From contig NZ_SJSC01000003.1 in assembly GCF_004352855.1 (NCBI RefSeq), positions 248,001 through 312,000 on the forward strand: DNA of 64,000 nt, written 5' to 3'. This document shows positions 36,537-44,466 of the stretch, piece by piece. This DNA is from Marinomonas sp. KMM3893. GTDB taxonomy: Bacteria; Pseudomonadota; Gammaproteobacteria; Pseudomonadales; Marinomonadaceae. The notes beneath the pieces were generated by a model. That model was given only the letters and a program-made list of their open reading frames with translations. It made no database searches and was not told where the DNA came from. Position 1 is the first letter of the stretch; each line of letters begins with the position of its first letter. Made by a program: the position numbers and the translations under genes.

Positions 36537-36578
36537 TTGATATTCTTGATATTAGTTTTTATACCAAATGGTAAAAAA
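36537..36578 (+). promoter_or_regulatory. predicted cofG promoter overlapped by operator B
   Basis: A sigma70-like pair, TTGATA (36537-36542), 17 bases, TATACC (36560-36565), lies about 41 bases ahead of the cofG ATG. Its -10 box is inside the palindrome TACCA-AA-TGGTA (36562-36573), which extends into AAAAAA on the right exactly as operator A does. A TetR protein bound here would block the polymerase. The promoter is a consensus-based prediction; the palindrome is directly seen. Confidence 0.62.
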
Positions 36579-36606
36579 TAAATTTTAGGTTTGCCGGAGA
36601 GTGAAT

Positions 36607-37749
36607 ATGATTTCTGTTTCTGAAGCTATGTCTTATGAGTTTGTCACTGGACCAGACTTGTATTCGCTTTGCCAGCAAGCGGCTCAGCTACGCGATGCAC
36701 ACTGGGGCAAACAGCTTACCTATTCTAAAAAAGTTTTTATCCCACTAACGAATATGTGTCGTGATGCGTGCGGTTATTGCACCTTTGTGCAAGGCCCTGA
36801 TTCACCTCATGCGAATTACATGACCCCATCTCAAGTGCTTAAAACGGCGTTTGAAGGGGAGCAACTAGATTGTAAGGAGGCCTTATTTAGCTTGGGAGAG
36901 CGACCGGAAGAGCGCCATCAAAAAGCCCGCGAGCTGCTGACGGCGTTAGGGTACGACAGCACATTAGCTTACCTGCATGACCAATGTGAAAATGTCTTGT
37001 CGAACACCTCGTTGTTGCCTCATGTGAACGCTGGCGCTTTGTCATACGACGAATTAAAGCACCTCAAGCCTGTGGCGGCGAGCATGGGGATGATGCTGGA
37101 AAATGTCTCCAACGATTTGCTTAAAAAAGGCCAAGCCCATTACTCGTGTCCGGATAAAACGCCGAAACGTCGGCTCGACACCATAGAGCAGGCGGGAAAA
37201 CTGGACATCGCTTTTACCACAGGAATCTTGATTGGCATTGGGGAAACCTGGCAAGACCGGGTGAATAGCTTGATCGCCATTCGTGACCGTCACCTTTCTT
37301 ATGGCCATATTCAAGAAGTCATTATCCAGAACTTTCGTGCCAAAGAAGGCACCACAATGGCGGGTTGCCAAGAACCCGACTTAGACGACATGAAACGCAC
37401 CATCGCGATGGCGCGTCTTATTCTACCGGCTGAAATCAGCATTCAGGCACCACCTAACTTAGAGAGGGAATATGGCTGTTATGTCGGTGCGGGTATTAAT
37501 GATTTTGGTGGCATTTCCCCTTTAACAAAAGACTTCATTAACCCAGAGCGTGCCTGGCCTCAGATCAGCAGTGTGGCGCAAGCGTGTGAAGGTTTGGGGT
37601 ATTCCCTTGCTGAGCGATTGACCATTTACGAGCGTTTTTATCAGCAAAAAGAAGGCTATCTCACCACTCATTTGGCGCACAAAATCGCTCTGCTAACAGG
37701 GCAGGCTGCGCACTCTACCTATGTTCAGTCAGGAGGTGTTCCAGCATGA
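36607..37749 (+). CDS. cofG: FO synthase subunit 1 (7,8-didemethyl-8-hydroxy-5-deazariboflavin synthase), CofG
   Basis: A 380-residue radical-SAM protein from ATG 36607, with GGAGA six bases upstream; GTG 36601 is also in frame. The [4Fe-4S] cluster cysteines are Cys51, Cys55 and Cys58 (CRDACGYC). CofG-specific wording includes FIPLTNMCRD, the LFSLGERPEER block, and PPNLEREYGCYVGAGINDFGG. With CofH it joins a ribityl pyrimidine to a tyrosine-derived fragment to make FO, the deazaflavin chromophore of F420. In actinobacteria the two are fused as FbiC; here they are separate. It starts the rightward cof operon and overlaps cofH by four bases. Confidence 0.94.
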   Translation: MISVSEAMSYEFVTGPDLYSLCQQAAQLRDAHWGKQLTYSKKVFIPLTNMCRDACGYCTFVQGPDSPHANYMTPSQVLKTAFEGEQLDCKEALFSLGERPEERHQKARELLTALGYDSTLAYLHDQCENVLSNTSLLPHVNAGALSYDELKHLKPVAASMGMMLENVSNDLLKKGQAHYSCPDKTPKRRLDTIEQAGKLDIAFTTGILIGIGETWQDRVNSLIAIRDRHLSYGHIQEVIIQNFRAKEGTTMAGCQEPDLDDMKRTIAMARLILPAEISIQAPPNLEREYGCYVGAGINDFGGISPLTKDFINPERAWPQISSVAQACEGLGYSLAERLTIYERFYQQKEGYLTTHLAHKIALLTGQAAHSTYVQSGGVPA

Positions 37750-38960
37750 ACCCAATACAGTCAACTTATCAAGGCCGCCGCGCGCCCGCTTTTTTTAGCC
37801 AAGCGGTTAGTGCGCCAGTACAACAGATTTTAGCCCAGTGTTTACAAGGTAATGAGCTATCGGTTGACGACGCTTGTGTGTTGTTTGCGACGCAAGGTGA
37901 AGAAGCGCAAGCGGTGTTAGATACCGCCGATCAAGTTCGCCAAAAAAGAGTCGGTAACACCGGAAGCTATGTTATTACACGCAATATTAACTTTACTAAC
38001 GTGTGCTATATGGGTTGCCGATTTTGCAATTTTGCCAAAGAAAAAGGCGATCAAGACGCGGAATTTTTAACGGTTGAACAAGTGGCAGACAGGGCGGAAG
38101 AAGCGTGGGCTCGTGGTGCGACTGAGGTCTGTATTCAAGGCGGCTTGCACCCAGATATTGATGCGAATTATTACCGTGATCTTATTGTTGCGGTGAAAAA
38201 ACGCGTGCCAGATATTCATATTCATGCCTTTTCACCTTTTGAAATTTGGTATGGCTGTAAGAAAGCTCGACTGGAGCCTGAGGCGTTTTTAAGCGAACTG
38301 AAAGCGCTGGGGCTGGGCACCATGCCAGGCACAGCCGCGGAGATTTTAGACACTGAAATTCGTAAACAATTGACCAAAAATAAGCTGACCACAGAAGAGT
38401 GGGTGCGCATTGTTAAAGCCGCTCATTCAGTGGGGGTGAGAACCACCTCAACGATCATGTATGGCCATGTGGATCAGCCGATCCATTGGGCTAACCATCT
38501 TGAATTGTTGCGTGATATTCAAAAGGAAACCGGTGGTTTTACGGAGTTTGTGCCATTGGGTTTTATCCATTATGAAACTCGCTTATATAACGATAACCCA
38601 GATGTCGTCCGCCCAGGTCCGACGCGGGATGAGCATTTTAAAATGCACGCTATTGCGCGCTTAATGCTGCAAGGTCACATCGATAATATTCAAGCCTCTT
38701 GGGTCAAAATGGGGCCGGATGTGGCGGCGAAAATGCTGCGTTCTGGGGCGAATGATTTGGGTGGCACCTTGATGAACGAGAGTATTTCTCGGGCGGCAGG
38801 GGCGACGCATGGGCAAGAAGTCATGCCTGAAGACATGGTGGCGAATATTCACTCGGCCGGTTTAGAGGCAGTACAACGCAATACCCTATATGAACCATTA
38901 GAAACCTTTGCATTAGACACCTCAGTGATTCGACGCATCCCCATTCAAGGAGTCGCTTAA
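37746..38960 (+). CDS. cofH: FO synthase subunit 2, CofH
   Basis: A 404-residue radical-SAM enzyme with cluster cysteines Cys87, Cys91 and Cys94 (CYMGCRFC). The CofH/MqnC-type blocks EVCIQGGLHPD, HAFSPFEI and GLGTMPGTAAEIL are present. MqnC-type enzymes of futalosine menaquinone synthesis look similar, but the adjoining cofG, cofD, cofC and cofE settle the assignment. CofH cleaves tyrosine and adds the p-cresol-type fragment to 5-amino-6-ribitylamino-uracil, giving the substrate of CofG. Junctions are ATGA with cofG and TAATG with cofD, so translation is coupled. Confidence 0.94.
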   Translation: MNPIQSTYQGRRAPAFFSQAVSAPVQQILAQCLQGNELSVDDACVLFATQGEEAQAVLDTADQVRQKRVGNTGSYVITRNINFTNVCYMGCRFCNFAKEKGDQDAEFLTVEQVADRAEEAWARGATEVCIQGGLHPDIDANYYRDLIVAVKKRVPDIHIHAFSPFEIWYGCKKARLEPEAFLSELKALGLGTMPGTAAEILDTEIRKQLTKNKLTTEEWVRIVKAAHSVGVRTTSTIMYGHVDQPIHWANHLELLRDIQKETGGFTEFVPLGFIHYETRLYNDNPDVVRPGPTRDEHFKMHAIARLMLQGHIDNIQASWVKMGPDVAAKMLRSGANDLGGTLMNESISRAAGATHGQEVMPEDMVANIHSAGLEAVQRNTLYEPLETFALDTSVIRRIPIQGVA

Positions 38961-39919
38961 TGTCCGATTTGACCATTACTTTATTGGCTGGTGGTGTGGG
39001 GGGAGCAAAAGCGGCAGAGGGATTGGCTGCCAGTGTCTATGCCAGTACGACTCACATCATTGGCAATGTTGCAGACGATGACGCGTTTCATGGTTTATGG
39101 GTATCGCCAGACATAGATACATTACTGTATTCCTTAGGAGATCAGATCGACCGGGAGCGAGGCTGGGGCAGGAAAAACGAGTCCTATCAAGTATTAAACG
39201 AATTGAGTGCCCTTGGCCAAGAAGCCTGGATGACCCTTGGGGATTTGGATTTGGCCACTCATATTTACCGCACCGAATTACGCAAACAAGGGGTTCGAGC
39301 AAGCCACATTACTCAGCGTTTGGCGAAACGTCACGGTGTCACCATGCCGATTTTGTTGCCAACGGATGACGTGGTGCAAACTCAAGTAAAAACCGAATCG
39401 GGTTGGTTGTCGTTTCAAGAATATTTTGTACGTGAGCAATGCAAGCCTAAGGTGTTGGGGGTGGAATATAAGGGAGTAAACATCGCCAGAGCCACTTCGG
39501 AAGCCTTGTTTCAGATTGCTAAGAGCGATGTGATCGTGATCGCACCGAGTAACCCCATCGTTAGTATTGGTGCCATTTTGGCCACTCCGGGGCTCCAAGA
39601 AGCGATTGAAAAAAGCACCGCGTATGTGATTGCCATCTCCCCCTTGATCGCAGGTAAAACCGTTAAAGGGCCTGCGGATAAAATGCTGGAAAGCATGGGG
39701 AAAAGCACCGATTCAAAAGGCATTTATCAATGCTATGGCTCGTTATTGAATGCCATGGTGATCGATGATGCGGACCGCGATGAGTTGCCTTGGTTGCAGG
39801 ATCAAGGTCTGGATGTCTTGGTGACGCCAACGCTGATGAAAACCCGCGACGATAAATGCGCGTTATTGACCAACACTGTGGCTTTTGCGGAACAACAACG
39901 TAAGCAGAGGGCAGCCTAA
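38960..39919 (+). CDS. cofD: 2-phospho-L-lactate (or analogue) transferase, CofD
   Basis: A 319-residue CofD-family protein beginning LTITLLAGGVGGAKAAEGLA, the phosphate-binding start of the family. The FO-contact region follows (NVADDDAFHGLWVSPDIDTL, then YSLGDQIDRERGWG), and later APSNPIVSIGAIL with SPLIAGKTVKGPADKML. It transfers the phospholactyl-type group from the GDP-activated donor to FO, giving F420-0 (or a dehydro or glyceryl analogue, depending on CofC). It shares one base with cofH and one with cofC (TAATG junctions). Confidence 0.94.
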   Translation: MSDLTITLLAGGVGGAKAAEGLAASVYASTTHIIGNVADDDAFHGLWVSPDIDTLLYSLGDQIDRERGWGRKNESYQVLNELSALGQEAWMTLGDLDLATHIYRTELRKQGVRASHITQRLAKRHGVTMPILLPTDDVVQTQVKTESGWLSFQEYFVREQCKPKVLGVEYKGVNIARATSEALFQIAKSDVIVIAPSNPIVSIGAILATPGLQEAIEKSTAYVIAISPLIAGKTVKGPADKMLESMGKSTDSKGIYQCYGSLLNAMVIDDADRDELPWLQDQGLDVLVTPTLMKTRDDKCALLTNTVAFAEQQRKQRAA

Positions 39920-40578
39920 TGAGCAAACTGTGTGTGGTTATTCCAATGAAACGCCCAGCCCATGCGAAACAGCGGTTAGCGGGCTGCTTGTCTCATCGCG
40001 AGCGTGAGCAGTTGGCGATCAGTATGTTCACGAATACCTTGATGTTTTTTCGTCGTCACTTTCCAGCGCTCAATATGATGGTGATTAGTGAGTCCGATGA
40101 GATGTTGTCGTTAGCCGCATCATATGGGGCAAACACCCTGCGTGAAGACGGCAAAAAAGGTCTGAATGGTGCGTTATCGCAAGCCTGCCAATGGGTGAAA
40201 AACGCCGGATTCAGCCATCAAATTATTATACCGAGCGACATCGCCTTATTGGATCAGGGGGAGTTTAGTGCCTTGTTGCAAGCAGCAAGGTGCCATCAAG
40301 TGGTTATCGCTAAGGCCAAAGACGGTGGCACCAATGCGTTGGCGACATCTCCGCCTGATGCCATTGCGTTTCGCTATGGCACAGAATCCGCCGCAAAACA
40401 TGACGCTGAAGCTGGGTTACAGGGCCTCGCTTGTTGCCAGCTTTTATTACCGAATTTATCACAAGACATTGATCAAAGTGATGACCTCGAAAGGGCCATT
40501 GCTCAGCAGCCTCAGCGCTTTTCTGCGTGGCGTCGGGGAGCAGATACACCCTTTATAAAGGAGCGACGCTATGCCTGA
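39919..40578 (+). CDS. cofC: 2-phospho-L-lactate (or analogue) guanylyltransferase, CofC
   Basis: A 219-residue nucleotidyltransferase. The N-terminal GTP-binding block is VVIPMKRPAHAKQRLAGCLS, followed by GLNGALSQAC and the metal-site region IIPSDIALL; C-terminal FRYGTESAAKHDAEA fits the family. It loads GMP onto 2-phospholactate, phosphoenolpyruvate or 3-phosphoglycerate; all three have been reported for different lineages. The substrate cannot be read here. It is translationally coupled to cofD and overlaps cofE by 8 bases. Confidence 0.92.
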   Translation: MSKLCVVIPMKRPAHAKQRLAGCLSHREREQLAISMFTNTLMFFRRHFPALNMMVISESDEMLSLAASYGANTLREDGKKGLNGALSQACQWVKNAGFSHQIIIPSDIALLDQGEFSALLQAARCHQVVIAKAKDGGTNALATSPPDAIAFRYGTESAAKHDAEAGLQGLACCQLLLPNLSQDIDQSDDLERAIAQQPQRFSAWRRGADTPFIKERRYA

Positions 40579-41344
40579 GTCCATGACCATGTTTCGCCTT
40601 GAAGGCTTGCCTGATTTTCAGCAAGGGGATGACCTTGCGCAAGTCATTATCGACACCTTTCAGGCGCAACAAAAAGCCTTGGTGGCGGGGGATATTTTAG
40701 TGATCGCGCACAAAGTGGTCTCCAAAAGCGAAGGCGCTTGTGCCTATTTGGATCAGATCACACCAAGCGCAGACGCCATCGAGTTAGCTAAAACCGTCAA
40801 TAAAGACCCTCGTAAAGTTGAGGTGATTTTATCTCAGTCAAAACGCATAGTGCGGGCGGTTAAACGTCCAGACCAGCAAGAAGGTGTGCTCATTGCAGAG
40901 CATAAAAATGGTTACATTTGCGCCAATGCGGCGGTGGATGAATCCAATGCGGACCACCCAGGACAATTGATTTTATTGCCTGAGAATCCCGATCGCAGCG
41001 CGCAATTATTGTGTCAGCGATTAGAAGCACATTTCCAATGCGATCTGGGCATTGTGATCAGCGACACCTTTGGACGACCTTGGCGTCTAGGTCAAACCAA
41101 CGTGGCCATTGGTCTCGCTAATGTGCCTGGGGTGATGAAGATGGAAGGGGAAATGGACGCCTTTGGGCGCCCGCTTAGTGTGACAGCGCCGGCGTTTGCG
41201 GATGAGCTGGCCGCGGCCTCTGGTTTATTGATGGAAAAAAGTGCGAAAGCGCCGGTGATTGTGTTTCGTGGTCTTGATTGGCCAAAAACAGACAGTCAGA
41301 GCCGCGATCTTATCCGTGCACAAAATGAAGATCTTTTTAAATAA
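40571..41344 (+). CDS. cofE: coenzyme F420-0:L-glutamate ligase, CofE
   Basis: A 257-residue CofE-type ligase with GDILVIAHKVVSKSEGA near residue 37, VDESNADHPGQLILLPENPD and ISDTFGRPWRLGQTNVAIGL. It adds the gamma-linked glutamate tail to F420-0 with GTP. It is the short archaeal form. The C-terminal FMN-reductase-like domain that mycobacterial FbiB carries, and which reduces dehydro-F420-0, is absent. ATG 40571 has AAGGAG eight bases upstream and overlaps cofC. Confidence 0.93.
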   Translation: MPESMTMFRLEGLPDFQQGDDLAQVIIDTFQAQQKALVAGDILVIAHKVVSKSEGACAYLDQITPSADAIELAKTVNKDPRKVEVILSQSKRIVRAVKRPDQQEGVLIAEHKNGYICANAAVDESNADHPGQLILLPENPDRSAQLLCQRLEAHFQCDLGIVISDTFGRPWRLGQTNVAIGLANVPGVMKMEGEMDAFGRPLSVTAPAFADELAAASGLLMEKSAKAPVIVFRGLDWPKTDSQSRDLIRAQNEDLFK

Positions 41345-41401
41345 GTGAACGCTAAATGACTAGAACACCCATAAGAAACGCTGCATAAAAAGGGGAATAG
41401 A

Positions 41402-42094
41402 ATGAGTAGAGAAAGCGAAAAAGTCGCCATTATCGGTGGCACTGGCCCACAAGGGAAAGGTCTCGCCTTGCGCCTTGCAATGGCAGGAACGAGCGTCGTA
41501 TTAGGCTCTCGTGACGCACAAAAAGCGCACGCCTTGGCCGAAGAGCTGGTGGCTCAATTGGCTGAGCTTGGGGGGGATGCAGCCAGCATTACTGGCCTGT
41601 CTATGGAAGCGGCGACTCAAGCAGCAAGCAGCATGGTGATTTTGTCTGTGCCTTACAGTGCACACGATGCCACCTTGAATACACTCAAACCACGGCTAAC
41701 AGGGAAAATTCTGGTGGACATAGTGGTGCCTTTGGCCCCTGGCAACCCGAAAGCCGTAGAAATGCCAGCCGCCGGTTCTGTCACTGAACATGCGCAAGCT
41801 CTATTGGGGGATTCGGTTCCTGTGGTGGGCGCCTTACACAATGTGTCGGCGATCACTCTGAACGATTTATCGCGTCCTATTAATTGCGATATTTTGGTTT
41901 GCGGTAATGACTTGGCGTCGAAAAAACAGGTTATGGCGCTGATCGATACCATGGGGACGAAAGCCTATAACGCCGGTTTGGCGGAAAGTGCTCGCTGCAT
42001 CGAAGCAATTACGCCTATTTTGATTCGTTTGAATATCTCAAAAGAGGTGCCGTTTAGTCATGCCGGTATACGGATTTGCCCTCCACAACACTGA
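41402..42094 (+). CDS. npdG: NADPH-dependent F420 reductase (Fno/NpdG type)
   Basis: A 230-residue Rossmann protein opening with [19 protein letters not shown] and LGSRDAQKA; the GTGxQG loop and the SRD after strand 2 are the NADP-binding features of the F420:NADP oxidoreductase family. [20 protein letters not shown] and GALHNVSA follow the family pattern. It exchanges hydride between NADPH and F420. In an organism without methanogenesis or an F420-dependent glucose-6-phosphate dehydrogenase in the cluster, it would be the source of F420H2 for the next gene. It begins 57 bases after cofE, with AAGGGGAATAGA ahead of the ATG. Confidence 0.9.
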   Translation: MSRESEKVAIIGGTGPQGKGLALRLAMAGTSVVLGSRDAQKAHALAEELVAQLAELGGDAASITGLSMEAATQAASSMVILSVPYSAHDATLNTLKPRLTGKILVDIVVPLAPGNPKAVEMPAAGSVTEHAQALLGDSVPVVGALHNVSAITLNDLSRPINCDILVCGNDLASKKQVMALIDTMGTKAYNAGLAESARCIEAITPILIRLNISKEVPFSHAGIRICPPQH

Positions 42095-42182
42095 ATGTAT
42101 TGACTGACGTTAGACCCCGTTATTGAACGGTTTTAAACCATAAAAATATTAAAAGACATCACAAGCATAAGAGGAACTCAGC

Positions 42183-43190
42183 ATGGAATTCGGTATTACC
42201 TTTAAAGGGTTTGTCAGCCCAGATCGAGCTCGAAATTTAGTCCGTCAAGCGGAAGCGGCCGGCTTTGATTACTGTTGGTTTTATGATTCACATATTTTGT
42301 GGCGTGAATCCTTTGTGGCGATGGCGATGTGCATGGAGCACACCAAAACCATGCGTTTTGGACCTTGCGTTACCAACCCAAATATTCGAGATTGGTCATT
42401 GTCTGCAAGTCTGTACGCAAGTTTGGCGCACCAAAGTAACGGTCGTTTCGACATTGGTCTAGGCCGTGGTGATTCGTCGATGCGGGTGATGGGGAAAAAA
42501 CCGGCAACATTGGCGCGTCTTGCAGAATTCACCACCAAGGTAAAAGCCATGGTACGTGGAGAAGAGGTGGAATACGGCGAATGCCCAGAGCCAGTCAAAT
42601 TACCTTGGGCAACTGGCTATGAACTACCGGTTTGGATTGGCGCATATGGGCCTAAAGCGCTGGCGACAGCGGGCGAGGTGGGTGACGGTTTGATCCTGCA
42701 AATTGGTGATCCTGATTTGGTAAAATGGTTCAAAGATCAAGCGATTAGTGCCGGAGAAAAAGCAGGCCGTGATATGTCGAATTTCAAAGTACAGGCGGCC
42801 GCGCCAGCCTACTTTGGCGACATAGATTATTGCATTGAACACACGAAATGGTTTCCTGCGATGGTGGGTAACCATGTGGCTGATATTGTCGAAAAATACG
42901 GTAATGACTCTGGATTAGTACCGAAGAGTTTAACGGATTACATTGAAAAACGTCGTGGTTACGATTATTCAAAACACGGCCAGAGTGATAATCCTTTCTT
43001 GGATTTCATTACCGAAGACATTGTGAAAAGTTTTTGTGTACTGGGCACAGTGGATGATCATATCGCACGGGTCAAAGCGCTAGAAGAAGCCGGCACCACG
43101 CAGTTTAATATCTATTTAGACAGTGGTGATGAAGAAGAGATCATCGCCCAGTATGGTCGTCATATTATTCCTCAGTTTAAAGCCATGTAA
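42183..43190 (+). CDS. LLM-class F420-dependent oxidoreductase; candidate pyrimidine (cyclic ureide) reductase
   Basis: A 335-residue luciferase-like TIM-barrel protein. It starts MEFGITFKGFVSPDRARNLV and has FYDSHILWRE, GPCVTNPNIRDWSLSAS, GRFDIGLGRGDSS and ELPVWIGAYGPKAL, typical of F420-binding members (as opposed to FMN monooxygenases). I recall a TIGRFAM F420 family named after a Colwellia protein that it resembles, but could not check this. It is last in the run of cof genes and is followed by a terminator. Given the dihydropyrimidinase and carbamoylase next door and no dihydropyrimidine dehydrogenase, an F420H2-dependent ring reduction is the leading hypothesis. RutA, a uracil-attacking flavoenzyme, belongs to the same superfamily. 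Confidence 0.85.
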   Translation: MEFGITFKGFVSPDRARNLVRQAEAAGFDYCWFYDSHILWRESFVAMAMCMEHTKTMRFGPCVTNPNIRDWSLSASLYASLAHQSNGRFDIGLGRGDSSMRVMGKKPATLARLAEFTTKVKAMVRGEEVEYGECPEPVKLPWATGYELPVWIGAYGPKALATAGEVGDGLILQIGDPDLVKWFKDQAISAGEKAGRDMSNFKVQAAAPAYFGDIDYCIEHTKWFPAMVGNHVADIVEKYGNDSGLVPKSLTDYIEKRRGYDYSKHGQSDNPFLDFITEDIVKSFCVLGTVDDHIARVKALEEAGTTQFNIYLDSGDEEEIIAQYGRHIIPQFKAM

Positions 43191-43221
43191 TGGCATTGAG
43201 TGGATACTAAGCAATACCATG

Positions 43222-43245
43222 GCCGACGTTTACGTCGGCTTTTTT
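43222..43245 (+). terminator. Rho-independent terminator closing the F420 operon
   Basis: GCCGACG (43222-43228), loop TTTA, CGTCGGC (43233-43239), then TTTTTT. It lies 32 bases beyond the LLM gene stop and is a strong end to the cofG-LLM transcript. Confidence 0.93.
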
Positions 43246-43348
43246 GTGGATATAAATATTATCCCCCATTCTTTACAGAGTCCTGATAATCCGTGCTCAC
43301 AGCGTATACTATACACGCTCGTTATAGTAATCATTTAGTTACAAAACA

Positions 43349-43398
43349 TAACCAATTGGTTGGTTACTGATGAAGCTTATTCCTAAGACGAGTATAAT
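43349..43398 (+). promoter_or_regulatory. ACCA-N2-TGGT palindrome and -10 box ahead of the oxaloacetate decarboxylase gene
   Basis: AACCAATTGGTT (43350-43361) is a perfect 12-bp palindrome with the same ACCA-N2-TGGT core as operator B. The interval 43349-43366 also reads as TAACCAA-TTGG-TTGGTTA. A good TATAAT (43393-43398) lies downstream with no good -35, a pattern seen where an activator is needed. Whether the same TetR protein binds is unknown, because the flanks differ (AA rather than a TTTT/AAAA context). Confidence 0.45.
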
Positions 43399-43447
43399 CT
43401 CGCCAAATTAGTCATATGTAATTTAGTGACATTTCAGGAGTAAATAC

Positions 43448-44311
43448 ATGGCAACACCTTCCCAGCACGATCTACGAAATGACTTTCGTGCCTTATTAGC
43501 AAGCAATAAATGTTACTACACAGCGTCTACTTTCGATCCTATGTCGGCACGCATTGCCGCGGATCTTGGTTTTGAAGTTGGTATTCTTGGCGGTTCTGTT
43601 GCGTCACTTCAAGTATTGGCCGCGCCCGATTTTGCCTTGATCACTTTGAGTGAATTCACTGAACAAGCAACTCGTATTGGTCGTGTTGCCCGTTTGCCTA
43701 TTATTGCTGATGCAGATCATGGCTACGGGAATGCTTTGAATGTCATTCGTACCATCACCGAACTAGAGCGAGCGGGTGTTGCTGCGTTGACGATTGAAGA
43801 CACACTTTTGCCTGCCAAATACGGTCATAAATCAACGGATTTAATTCCGCTAGAAGAGGCGGTAGGCAAATTGAAAGCCGCATTGGATGCGCGTATTGAT
43901 CCTGCGATGAGCATCATTGCTCGTACGAATGCCGGCCAACTAACCATCGAAGAAACCATCACGCGTGTGACGGCGTATCAAGCGGTTGGGGTTGATGGTA
44001 TTTGTATGGTCGGTATTCGTGACTTTGATCATCTTGAGCAAATCACTCAACATTTGACCATTCCTGTTATGTTGGTGTCTTACGACAACCCAGAGCTACG
44101 CGATCGTGAACGTCTTGCTGCCAATGGTGTGCGCATTATTGTTAATGGTCATGCCGCGTATTTTGCCGCGATCAAGGCGACGTACGACTGCTTGCGTGAG
44201 CAAAGAGGCATTGCCGAAGGCACGCTAAACGCTTCAGAATTGTCGACGCGTTACTCAACGCTAGAAGAAAACCGTGTGTGGGCAAACAAATACATGGACG
44301 TGCAGGAATAA
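43448..44311 (+). CDS. oxaloacetate decarboxylase, PEP mutase/isocitrate lyase superfamily (biotin-independent)
   Basis: A 287-residue barrel enzyme very close in wording to Pseudomonas aeruginosa PA4872: [68 protein letters not shown]. The Asp pair of DADHGYGN and the Glu of TIED bind Mg2+. The Pseudomonas enzyme decarboxylates oxaloacetate to pyruvate without biotin or Na+ pumping. It is alone, after the F420 operon terminator, with its own promoter; a GGAG site precedes ATG 43448. Confidence 0.9.
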   Translation: MATPSQHDLRNDFRALLASNKCYYTASTFDPMSARIAADLGFEVGILGGSVASLQVLAAPDFALITLSEFTEQATRIGRVARLPIIADADHGYGNALNVIRTITELERAGVAALTIEDTLLPAKYGHKSTDLIPLEEAVGKLKAALDARIDPAMSIIARTNAGQLTIEETITRVTAYQAVGVDGICMVGIRDFDHLEQITQHLTIPVMLVSYDNPELRDRERLAANGVRIIVNGHAAYFAAIKATYDCLREQRGIAEGTLNASELSTRYSTLEENRVWANKYMDVQE

Positions 44312-44400
44312 TCTTGCCCAGACAAGGGCATGTTTTTAGAGACTGAATAGCGAGCAACGGCATCTTGTAGCAGACGAAGTGCAGGGTTCGCTAGAGTTAG

Positions 44401-44436
44401 AAAAGCCAAGATTCGCGAGAGTGGATCTTGGCTTTT
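44401..44436 (+). terminator. terminator downstream of oxaloacetate decarboxylase
   Basis: AAAAGCCAAGAT (44401-44412) and ATCTTGGCTTTT (44425-44436) form a 12-bp stem with T and A tracts on both sides, between two convergent genes. Confidence 0.9.
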
Positions 44437-44466
44437 TATGGCTTATTGAAAAGAGAGCGCTTTGAA

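Noticed and set aside
37746-38960. Reading cofH as MqnC of the futalosine menaquinone pathway
   Set aside because: CofH and MqnC look alike, but the immediate cofG, cofD, cofC and cofE neighbours fit only F420 synthesis, and no other mqn gene is present.
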